Shown one piece after another: positions 7,122-13,040 of a stretch of 13,040 nt of DNA. Under the pieces are notes generated by a model that saw only the letters and a program-made list of their open reading frames with translations, ran no database searches and was not told where the DNA came from. Each line of letters starts with the position of its first letter. Position 1 is the stretch's first letter. A program made the translations under genes and the position numbers. Source of the DNA: Lachnospiraceae bacterium UBA1201 (lineage in GTDB: Bacteria > Bacillota > Clostridia > Lachnospirales > Lachnospiraceae); the NCBI GenBank assembly GCA_002309675.1, contig DBXX01000112.1, positions 86,706 to 99,745 of the forward strand, read 5' to 3'.

Positions 7122-7754
7122 ATGATCTGTTCGAACTGCGGTGAAAGCCTGCCAGATACCGCGACCATGTGCCATACCTGTAAAATCGTTTTTGCAACCG
7201 GAAAACCTATGGAAGAAACGGCATCGAATCCCTCTGAAAAATACTCCAACTACTATGGGGAACGGCCATATTCCCGTGTTCAGAATTCTTTTTTGAAATA
7301 TGCTGACGCTGTGGAACGTGCAAATTCATTATTTCATACCGGTATGTCTATTGGTATGTTGGGAGGTGCAATCGGCGTTCTCGCTTTGTTTTTTCCTTTC
7401 TACTCCTTTTTGAATATAGTCACGGTTACTTTGATCGAGGAAGAACTCAAATATTATGGCCTTTTGATCTTACTGATTATTGCTTTGGGAGTAGTGTATG
7501 CTTCTCGTATCAAAAAAGGCAAGGGATCCGGACTCGTTCTGACAGGCTTTTTCATCATCGGAGTAGATGTCTGTGTGTTTCTGTTAAAGTACTTCGAGAT
7601 ACAGGAAAAACTGAATAGTAAGGGCGGGGGTAATGTTGTTGCTCCGGCCGCCGGTTTTTATACGTTGTTGCTTTCAGGGCTTTTATTTATGACGTCAGGT
7701 ATTATTGCAAAAACAGCATATAAGAAGATGTACTATCAAAACTACATGGAATGA
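7122..7754 (+). CDS. Zinc-ribbon domain-containing membrane protein, unknown function
   Basis: The 210-residue protein starts with a small zinc ribbon: Cys3, Cys6, Cys17 and Cys20 (CSNCG, then CHTC). A polar linker of about 50 residues follows. Hydrophobic segments lie at about 74-100, 112-128, 138-156 and 178-196, separated by a short basic loop (SRIKKGKGSG). The topology fits a zinc ribbon on the cytoplasmic side ahead of a four-helix membrane part; such proteins are common and uncharacterised in Clostridia. I choose the ATG at 7122 because GAGGTG (7111-7116) is 5 nt upstream and the protein then begins directly with the ribbon. An in-frame TTG at 7092 lies in the T run of the preceding terminator and is unlikely. 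Codon use looks more AT-rich than in the upstream genes. No clear promoter is visible. Confidence 0.8.
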   Translation: MICSNCGESLPDTATMCHTCKIVFATGKPMEETASNPSEKYSNYYGERPYSRVQNSFLKYADAVERANSLFHTGMSIGMLGGAIGVLALFFPFYSFLNIVTVTLIEEELKYYGLLILLIIALGVVYASRIKKGKGSGLVLTGFFIIGVDVCVFLLKYFEIQEKLNSKGGGNVVAPAAGFYTLLLSGLLFMTSGIIAKTAYKKMYYQNYME

Positions 7755-7840
7755 TAGAAGACAGAAGGCTGTTTTCGAGAGAAACTTCATAGATGACGAA
7801 GGAGAGCATATTGATTAGGACAATCTTTACTAATCGAAAA

Positions 7841-7880
7841 AACACCCGATCTCGCAGTTGGCGGGATCGGGCTTTTTTTT
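7841..7880. terminator. Bidirectional terminator
   Basis: An 11-bp stem CCCGATCTCGC (7845-7855) / GCGGGATCGGG (7861-7871) contains one T-G wobble and loop AGTTG. Eight T follow on the plus strand (7873-7880), and the minus strand continues as TGTTTTTT. It serves the zinc-ribbon gene (plus) and the remnant gene at 7911-8147 (minus). Confidence 0.92.
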
Positions 7881-7910
7881 ATGTCTGTATATATCAGACG
7901 TTTTAGTGAA

Positions 7911-8147
7911 TTACCTTACAGAGAAAGTAACAGTTCTGGTCAGGGAGTGCCCATCCGCATCATTAGCGGTAACCGAGAGACTATAACCGCCTCTTGCAAG
8001 CTTTCCAAATCTCAGGTTCGAGTTGATCGCAGAACTCTTAATATCAACGGAATAGGAGTTCGGATAAATGGTCTCGGACTGAACTACCGTACCGGACGAG
8101 TTGATGATCTTTCCGGTAACGCTTTTGATCACGTTTCTATTGCACAC
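7911..8147 (-). pseudogene. C-terminal remnant of a secreted Ig-like/bacterial surface domain protein
   Basis: The minus-strand frame encodes about 78 residues with the pattern VTGKIINSSGTVVQS, then SSAINSNLRFGKLARGGYSL, then TANDADGHSLTRTVTFSV. I recognise this as the small beta-sandwich domain found at or near the C-terminus of many clostridial secreted proteins (xFGKLxxGxYxxxVTAxDxxGxxxTxxVxFxV). The frame has only a GTG codon as a possible start and no ribosome binding site or signal peptide. It is closed upstream by a TAG near 8190. The natural stop is kept, and 30 bp further on the bidirectional terminator is also kept. The simplest reading is the 3' end of a once larger secreted-protein gene whose 5' part was lost, perhaps when the neighbouring protease gene or its promoter region arrived. 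A tiny functional peptide is less likely. Confidence 0.6.
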
Positions 8148-8232
8148 GCAAATAATTATAGCATGGCAGAGGCTTTGTTGACAAGCAGACTAATTTTTCA
8201 CAAAATGCCAAAAACAATCGGAATTATTTTGC

Positions 8233-8261
8233 TTGACTTTTTTTGCGATACATGGTATAAA
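8233..8261 (+). promoter_or_regulatory. Promoter of the large S8 protease gene
   Basis: TTGACT (8233-8238) and TATAAA (8256-8261) are separated by 17 bp, with TGG (8253-8255) as an extended -10. This is the closest match to consensus in the window. The start should be near 8268, giving a leader of about 120 nt. A second extended -10-like TGGTATGAT (8279-8287) lacks a good -35. Confidence 0.78.
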
Positions 8262-8312
8262 TGAAATCAGTTGAAAAATGGTATGATTAGATAAAACAAA
8301 TCAGTAATGTTT

Positions 8313-8366
8313 ATGATCTTGAATGAAAAGATCATTTTCAGAGCAGGACATGGCCATAGACCTGCT
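8313..8366 (+). other. Two hairpins in the leader of the S8 protease gene
   Basis: Hairpin 1 is ATGATCTT (8313-8320) / AAGATCAT (8328-8335), followed by a short TTT. Hairpin 2 is AGCAGG (8342-8347) / CCTGCT (8361-8366) and carries the palindrome ATGGCCAT (8350-8357) in its loop. The strong ribosome binding site AAAGGAGGA (8374-8382) follows. The layout could be a weak attenuator followed by an mRNA-stabilising hairpin. I do not recognise a riboswitch class. Confidence 0.4.
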
Positions 8367-8388
8367 AAAATACAAAGGAGGATAAAGA

Positions 8389-11300
8389 ATGAAAAAACTG
8401 AAAAAACTTGCAGGTACACTTTTGGCTATTATTCTGGCCGGAAGTGTTCCTGCACATGATGCGACCTATGTAGATGCTTCCGTTTTGGCAGATGCTAATG
8501 TGGAATACACATGGGAGCATGACCACGACGCGTTTGACGTGTGCGGATCGGAAGATCATTGCCATGATGATCATTGCCATGACTGCGAAGGGTACGCCGG
8601 AGCGGGGATCAAGATCGCATTGTTGGACGCAGGAGTATCCGACTTCGAAACGAAGAAAAGCGTTTCTTTCGTCGGAGGAAAAAATGAAGGATCGGCTCAC
8701 GGTAATTCTATGGCGGCAGTTTTGCTGTCCCAGGTACCCGAAGCTGACATCTATGATGTTAAGGTGCTCGATGATGAGGGACACGGAACATATGCATCCG
8801 TTGTTGCCGGCATCGATTGGGCGATCGAAAACGGAGCAGACATTATCTCCATGAGCTTTGTAGGAACAGAACGTTCTACACTTTTGGAAGATGCATTGAC
8901 CCGTGCTTATGAGGCAGGGATCTTTGTAGTGGCTGCTGCCGGTAACTATTCTGACACAGAAAAGCTTTACCCGGCAGCATATCCGACAGTTTTCGCTGTT
9001 GGTGCGGTCAATGAATTCGGCCAGACCACGTATTCGAATTACGGCGATTATGTGGACGCATACGTTTTGTGGGATAATGGTACATCCGGCGCAGCGCAGT
9101 CGATCGCCGGAACTGCAGCCTATATTCTGGGAACCGAGCCCGGTATAACCGTGGATCAGTTATTTGCCAGATTTAGCAGTTCTGTACCTGAAGTACTGGA
9201 GAAGTTTGACGCGGACAACGCGGACACGATCGTATATGCATGTGATAGCTGCTTAAATTACCATTACTGGGGCAGCTGGAATGTGACTAGAGATTCTACC
9301 TGCTATTCTACCGGAACCAAAGAGAGAAAATGTAATCGCTGTGGTAAGGTCGAAAAAGAAGTAATTCCTGTAAAGTCACATGTTTCGAAGAACGTAACGG
9401 ACGTTGATTCTACCTGTACAAAGACAGGTACCGGTCATGCTGAATGTACTTTGTGCGGAAAAACGTTAGCCGGCTATCAGATCGCGGCAAAGGGTCATAA
9501 CTTTGGCGGTTGGACCACTACGGCGGCAGCGACTTGTACCTCAAATGGTACACAGCAGCGCACCTGCTCGAGATGTGGCACTAAGGAAACGCAGACGATC
9601 ACTGCACCTGGCCACTCTTTTGGCAGTTGGACCACTACGACGGCAGCGACCTGTACCTCAAATGGTACACAACAGCGCACCTGTTCGAGATGCGGAGGCA
9701 AGGAAACGCTGACGATCACTGCACCCGGCCATTCGTTTGGCAGTTGGACCACTACGACGGCAGCAACCTGTACCTCAAATGGTACACAACAGCGCACCTG
9801 TTCGAGATGTGGTGGCAAGGAAACGAAAACGATCACTGCACCCGGCCACTCTTTCGGCAGTTGGACTACGACGAAGACAGCGACCTGTACTACGGACGGA
9901 ACGAAGGAACGTACTTGTTCGATATGTGGCGCCAAGGAAACGGCGACGATCAAGAGCCCCGGCGGCCATAGGTGGGACAGCTGGAAGGTTACGACAGCGA
10001 ATAGTTGCGGCAAAGACGGTGTTGAGACCCGTGTATGCTTAACATGTAATCAGAAGGAGACCCGGACACTTCCGGCAACCGGTTTACATACGCCGCACGG
10101 AAATTACAAGATCACAAAAGCAGCTACCTGTACAACAGCAGGATCGAAATATCTGGTATGCGATACCTGTGGAGCTAACTGCGGAACAACTACCATTCCG
10201 GCATTAGGCCATAGTTTCGGAAACTGGACCACGACGAAGGCAGCGACCTGTATCGCTAATGGTACAAAGCAGCGCACCTGTTCGAGATGTGGAGTCGTGG
10301 AAACCGGAACGATCACAAAACTTGGACATGCTTTTGGCAGCTGGACTACGATCACAAAAGCGACCTGTACTACGAATGGTACAAAACGTCGTACCTGCTC
10401 GAAATGTGGCACCGTGGAAACGGCAACGATCCAGAGCCCCGGCGGCCACAAGTGGGACAGCTGGAAGGTTACAACACCGAACAACTGCGGCAAAAACGGC
10501 GTTGAGACCCGTGTATGCTTAACATGTAATCAGAAGGAGACCCGGACACTTCCGGCGACCGGCTTACATACACCGCACGGAAATTACAAGATCACAAAAG
10601 CAGCTACCTGTACAACAGCAGGATCGAAATACCTGGTATGTGATACCTGCGGCGCGAATTGCGGTACATCGGTCATTCCGGCATTAGGCCATGATTACGG
10701 CAGCTGGACTACGATCAAGCAGGCGACCTGCACGGCTGATGGTTCTAAAAAGCATACTTGTGGCAGATGCGGATATACGGAAACTGTTACGATCAAGAGC
10801 CCCGGCGGCCACAAGTGGGACAGCTGGAAGGTTACAACACCGAATAACTGCGGCAAGGACGGCGTTGAGACCCGTGTATGCTTAACATGTAATCAGAAGG
10901 AGACCCGCACAATTCCGGCGACCGGCTTACATACACCGCACGGAAACTTTAAGATCATAAAAGCGGCAACCTGTACGACAGACGGATCCAAATATCTGGT
11001 ATGTGATACCTGTGGCGCAAACTGCGGTACATCGGTCATTCCGGCTTTAGGCCATAAAATGGGCGAATGGATCACAGTTAAGTCCAGAACTTGCACCACG
11101 GATGGTACAGAAAAACGCGTTTGTGAGAGATGCGATTACACGGAAACAAGAACCGTAAAATCCCCCGGCGGTCATAAGTGGGACAGCTGGAAAGAAACGA
11201 CTCCGGTTTCTTGCGAGACAGATGGCGTTGAAACCAGGATCTGCCTTGAATGCAGAGAGAAGCAAACACGAGCGATCAAACATACCGGTCATGTTCCGGG

Positions 11301-12975
11301 TGAGTGGGAGTTAGTTACTGAGCCTACCACAAAGAAGCCTGGTGAAAAGGTTCTTAAGTGTACGAAATGTAAAGAGAAACTGGAAACTAAAAAGGTCATT
11401 TTAATAAAACTGACCGGAGCGGATTCTCTCGACCCGATCTGTCGTGATTCGGGTTCAACGTTTGGCACCTTGCCGACACCTTCTAAGCCCGGTTATGTAT
11501 TTGAGGGTTGGGTCGATGCGAGAAATACGAGCAAATTCGTATCTGCCAACGATACAGTCAGCAGCTCGACAAGTATTACCCTCAAAGCCATCTGGACACT
11601 GCGTTCATATACGATCCGTTTTGAGGCAAATCGTGGAGGTGGTTCCGGTAACGGATCCGTCGACGATATATCGATAAAGTACGGGGATGATGTTCGCATG
11701 CCTAGGAATACTTATTCCTGTAATATTTCAGAGCGCCCTTATTCTTCGCCGAATTTTGAAACCATTCCTCAAGAATTTGTCGGATGGAGTACGACAAAAG
11801 ACGGAACTGGCGCTATATTCGCAGAGGGGCAGAATATTGATTCTGATATCCTTACTGCTTGCGGGGCGATGAGTGATGGAAGCGTGATTCCCTTATATGC
11901 TATATGGAGGCCGTCCAGACCTGTCACAAGCGACGGAGGTTACACATATACATTAACTTCATGGATCATCCCTAATACAACTCAAGATATTCGGTTTGAC
12001 TTTGGAGAGCTACTGAACGGATTGCCCTGTGGATATAGAATCTCAATAGATGCTCCTTCCGTTATCCATACTACTTGGAAGAATGGAGACTATATTATCC
12101 CTCGTATGCATAATCAGTCGGTGCAGGATATGAATAGGTTACAGCTTACATATATCCAGGAAACAAAGAATGATGTTCCGGTAAAATATACCATTACATT
12201 TACATCCGATCGTGGAATGACCCTTGACGGAAACACATCGGTGGTTTGGGTATCATCCCCTCATTTGATGCCCGATGGTTTCCGGGTGGTGGAAGTATAT
12301 GTCTGCAAAGATGATTTAAATCATTATCTGAATGCTATGGAATGGGCAGATGCAGAAAAAACTGCTAAAGTAACACATGAAAATTTGCAGGAGGCAATAA
12401 TCAAAAGAATTCAAGCGCTTGGTGAGTTAGAAGCTAAGAAATTTATGAAGTGGCTTATTCCCAAATACACTCTGATCGATTTTTGCTATAAAACCGTAAA
12501 AGAAATAGCGCAAGGCGTATCGGCCGATAATACGTTCATTTCACCGCATGATTCGGTTAAATGGCTTACACAAAAGGTAGAAATCGCAAATTTGTGTACA
12601 CCTGCAAAACTTGATTTTGAATTAAATGGAGTAGGTGTGGAATTGCCTTTCTGGGGCGTGGATTATGGTGTACATTTTACTTTCGTGTGTGATTGCAAAA
12701 ATACTGGTGAGGAGCTTTTTGATCCCGGACATTATTTCAAGATCAGCCCGGAAAGAAATAATTATCTGGAAGCATGGGATGGTATGTCGATTTCTCTTCG
12801 ACCGGGAGCTTGCGGTGAATTTATAGTAGGCAGAGTAGCTGAACGAGATGACCAATTTTTTGAAAAGATGCTCGCGAAAATGACTTACCCTGAACTCAAG
12901 GGAGTAAAAGAAAACGATATCGAAAACGGGCAGTATTTCTTATTTGACCTTGGAACATTTAACAAAGCCAAATAA
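8389..12975 (+). CDS. Very large secreted S8 (subtilisin-like) serine protease with CxxC repeat array and InlB-type repeats
   Basis: The protein has 1528 residues. The signal peptide is at about 1-22 (KKLKK, hydrophobic core, VPA). Residues 43-66 are rich in His, Asp and Cys (HDHD, CGSEDHCHDDHCHDC). Next comes a compact S8 domain (about 70-285) with Asp80 (LLDAG), His104 (AHGNS), oxyanion Asn186 (AAAGN) and Ser233 (NGTSGAAQ). About 18 CxxC modules of 38-44 residues follow (about 291-1004), then two InlB/Flg_new-type repeats (about 1005-1070 and 1074-1174, each ending in AIW), then an unassigned region (about 1180-1528). There is no LPxTG, dockerin or C-terminal membrane segment. GGAGG (8377-8381), 7 nt before ATG, fixes the start. 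It is probably exported and self-standing. The triad suggests an active protease, but GTSxAAP has become GTSGAAQ and spacings are short, so a binding-only role remains possible. Confidence 0.9.
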   Translation: MKKLKKLAGTLLAIILAGSVPAHDATYVDASVLADANVEYTWEHDHDAFDVCGSEDHCHDDHCHDCEGYAGAGIKIALLDAGVSDFETKKSVSFVGGKNEGSAHGNSMAAVLLSQVPEADIYDVKVLDDEGHGTYASVVAGIDWAIENGADIISMSFVGTERSTLLEDALTRAYEAGIFVVAAAGNYSDTEKLYPAAYPTVFAVGAVNEFGQTTYSNYGDYVDAYVLWDNGTSGAAQSIAGTAAYILGTEPGITVDQLFARFSSSVPEVLEKFDADNADTIVYACDSCLNYHYWGSWNVTRDSTCYSTGTKERKCNRCGKVEKEVIPVKSHVSKNVTDVDSTCTKTGTGHAECTLCGKTLAGYQIAAKGHNFGGWTTTAAATCTSNGTQQRTCSRCGTKETQTITAPGHSFGSWTTTTAATCTSNGTQQRTCSRCGGKETLTITAPGHSFGSWTTTTAATCTSNGTQQRTCSRCGGKETKTITAPGHSFGSWTTTKTATCTTDGTKERTCSICGAKETATIKSPGGHRWDSWKVTTANSCGKDGVETRVCLTCNQKETRTLPATGLHTPHGNYKITKAATCTTAGSKYLVCDTCGANCGTTTIPALGHSFGNWTTTKAATCIANGTKQRTCSRCGVVETGTITKLGHAFGSWTTITKATCTTNGTKRRTCSKCGTVETATIQSPGGHKWDSWKVTTPNNCGKNGVETRVCLTCNQKETRTLPATGLHTPHGNYKITKAATCTTAGSKYLVCDTCGANCGTSVIPALGHDYGSWTTIKQATCTADGSKKHTCGRCGYTETVTIKSPGGHKWDSWKVTTPNNCGKDGVETRVCLTCNQKETRTIPATGLHTPHGNFKIIKAATCTTDGSKYLVCDTCGANCGTSVIPALGHKMGEWITVKSRTCTTDGTEKRVCERCDYTETRTVKSPGGHKWDSWKETTPVSCETDGVETRICLECREKQTRAIKHTGHVPGEWELVTEPTTKKPGEKVLKCTKCKEKLETKKVILIKLTGADSLDPICRDSGSTFGTLPTPSKPGYVFEGWVDARNTSKFVSANDTVSSSTSITLKAIWTLRSYTIRFEANRGGGSGNGSVDDISIKYGDDVRMPRNTYSCNISERPYSSPNFETIPQEFVGWSTTKDGTGAIFAEGQNIDSDILTACGAMSDGSVIPLYAIWRPSRPVTSDGGYTYTLTSWIIPNTTQDIRFDFGELLNGLPCGYRISIDAPSVIHTTWKNGDYIIPRMHNQSVQDMNRLQLTYIQETKNDVPVKYTITFTSDRGMTLDGNTSVVWVSSPHLMPDGFRVVEVYVCKDDLNHYLNAMEWADAEKTAKVTHENLQEAIIKRIQALGELEAKKFMKWLIPKYTLIDFCYKTVKEIAQGVSADNTFISPHDSVKWLTQKVEIANLCTPAKLDFELNGVGVELPFWGVDYGVHFTFVCDCKNTGEELFDPGHYFKISPERNNYLEAWDGMSISLRPGACGEFIVGRVAERDDQFFEKMLAKMTYPELKGVKENDIENGQYFLFDLGTFNKAK
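8515..8586 (+). other. His/Asp/Cys-rich segment before the protease domain, candidate metal-binding site
   Basis: Residues 43-66 contain six His and three Cys among many Asp and Glu (HDHD, DHCHDDHCHDC). The segment lies between signal peptide and catalytic domain, where subtilases usually carry an I9-type propeptide of about 70-80 residues; here only about 45 residues are available after the signal peptide. Metal binding is inferred from composition. Confidence 0.5.
8596..9243 (+). other. Subtilisin-like (S8) catalytic domain
   Basis: Residues about 70-285. Asp80, His104, Asn186 and Ser233 occur in the S8 order. VKVLDDEGHGTYASVVAGIDWAIENGADIISMS (125-156, given here only by its key parts: VKVLD, GIDWAI, DIISMS) corresponds to the well-known subtilisin stretch after the histidine. 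Asp-to-His spacing is 24 and Asn-to-Ser 47, both shorter than in subtilisin (32 and 66), so loops have been trimmed. Confidence 0.85.
9259..11400 (+). repeat. Array of about 18 tandem CxxC modules
   Basis: Each module follows the pattern W-x(5-7)-TCT-x(2)-G-x(3)-R-x-C-x(2)-C-x(3)-ET-x(2)-I and usually ends in GH. Module types alternate: one starting SFGSWTT, one starting KWDSWKVTT and ending in LHTPH, and one starting GNYKITKAATC with a second cysteine after the CxxC (CDTCGANC). Modules 3 and 4 (about 9615-9848) are nearly identical at DNA level. The first two modules and the last (VTEPTTKKPGEKVLKCTKC) are degenerate. C...CxxC with nearby His suggests zinc or disulfide stabilisation. Such repeats occur in other clostridial secreted proteins, with unknown role. 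Confidence 0.9.
9961..11290 (+). repeat. Higher-order 363-bp repeat (three CxxC modules per unit)
   Basis: The block beginning GGCGGCCA with GTGGGACAGCTGG recurs at 9961, 10441, 10804 and 11167. The last two intervals are exactly 363 bp (121 codons, three modules). The first is 480 bp, i.e. 363 plus 117 bp, one extra 39-codon module. The copies at 10441 and 10804 differ at about five positions in their first 120 bases, which points to recent duplication. Confidence 0.9.
11401..11910 (+). other. Two InlB B-repeat / Listeria-Bacteroides-type (Flg_new) domains
   Basis: Residues about 1005-1070 (GSTFGTLPTPSKPGYVFEGW ... ITLKAIW) and 1074-1174 (YTIRFEANRGGGSG ... FVGWSTTKDGTG ... IPLYAIW) show the usual beta-grasp pattern: a 'G-x-LP-x-P-x-K-x-GY-x-F-x-GW' or 'F-x-GWS-T-x-x-DGTG' core and a closing AIW. 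The second has an insertion of about 25 residues between its first strand and the FVGW motif. These domains are common on secreted and surface proteins of Gram-positive bacteria. Confidence 0.75.
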
Positions 12976-13040
12976 CATATAAGAGAACAAAAAAGAAAAA
13001 GAAGCGACGCGGAACGTATGATATGTACCCAGTTTCCTGG
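12976..13040. other. Tail of the window, nothing assignable
   Basis: The 65 bases after the protease stop codon are A-rich then mixed. I see no terminator hairpin, promoter or convincing start of a further gene. An ATG at about 13018 has no ribosome binding site. Confidence 0.5.

Noticed and set aside
7799..7880. AAGGAG followed by TTG at 7811 as a possible small gene
   Set aside because: The frame runs directly through the terminator stem and T run, so it is not a plausible coding sequence.
7881..8264. Plus-strand open frame (127 codons) over the remnant domain
   Set aside because: It starts in the T run of the terminator, has no ribosome binding site, and is antisense to a recognisable domain; its end overlaps the S8 promoter.
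9495..10013. Minus-strand open frame with repeats of VVQLPKEWPGAVIV type
   Set aside because: It is the complement of the CxxC repeat array, so its repeats only mirror the coding strand; no start signals.
9259..11400. Regularly spaced DNA repeats as a CRISPR array
   Set aside because: Repeat period is 117-132 bp, always a multiple of three, within one open frame, with no short constant repeat and variable spacer pattern and no cas genes.

Overview
The window looks like chromosomal DNA from a low-to-mid GC Gram-positive bacterium, most likely a gut-type member of the Clostridia (Bacillota). The reasons are near-consensus AGGAGG-type ribosome binding sites on almost every gene, a tRNA without an encoded CCA end, a clostridial-type pyrI, an S66 'LD-carboxypeptidase' of a kind I associate with Clostridia, and a very large secreted protein built from CxxC repeats and InlB/Listeria-Bacteroides-type repeats. 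The taxonomic call is an inference from style and gene content.

Layout, left to right. Positions 1-52 are the 3' part of a tRNA-Glu(CUC), followed by a strong terminator (61-88). A promoter with a perfect 9-bp inverted repeat at its start site (175-231) leads into a tight three-gene plus-strand operon: uppP (undecaprenyl-diphosphatase), a UDP-galactopyranose-mutase/amine-oxidase-like FAD oxidoreductase, and a GT-C-like polytopic membrane protein (256-4564). Together these suggest a lipid-carrier-dependent envelope glycan step. A shared bidirectional terminator (4624-4649) separates it from a convergent, apparently orphan pyrI (minus strand, start at 5081). Divergent from pyrI is an S66-family carboxypeptidase-like gene (5154-6209) that seems to lack the usual nucleophilic serine. 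An aqpZ-like aquaporin follows (6309-7001) with its own promoter over the previous stop codon. After a compound terminator comes a small zinc-ribbon membrane protein (7122-7754).

The accessory part starts at about 7840. A bidirectional terminator (7841-7880) is shared with a minus-strand remnant of a secreted Ig-like C-terminal domain (7911-8147). A well-formed promoter (8233-8261) and a 120-nt leader with two hairpins then drive a 1528-residue secreted protein (8389-12975). This has a signal peptide, a His/Cys/Asp-rich segment, a compact subtilisin-like (S8) protease domain with Asp80/His104/Ser233, about 18 tandem CxxC modules with a nested three-module, 363-bp higher-order repeat, two InlB/Flg_new-type repeats, and an unassigned C-terminal region of about 345 residues with no visible surface anchor. 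This is the most unusual locus in the window. The left part is ordinary housekeeping and envelope biology, apart from the possibly nucleophile-less S66 protein and the palindromic promoter of the uppP operon.
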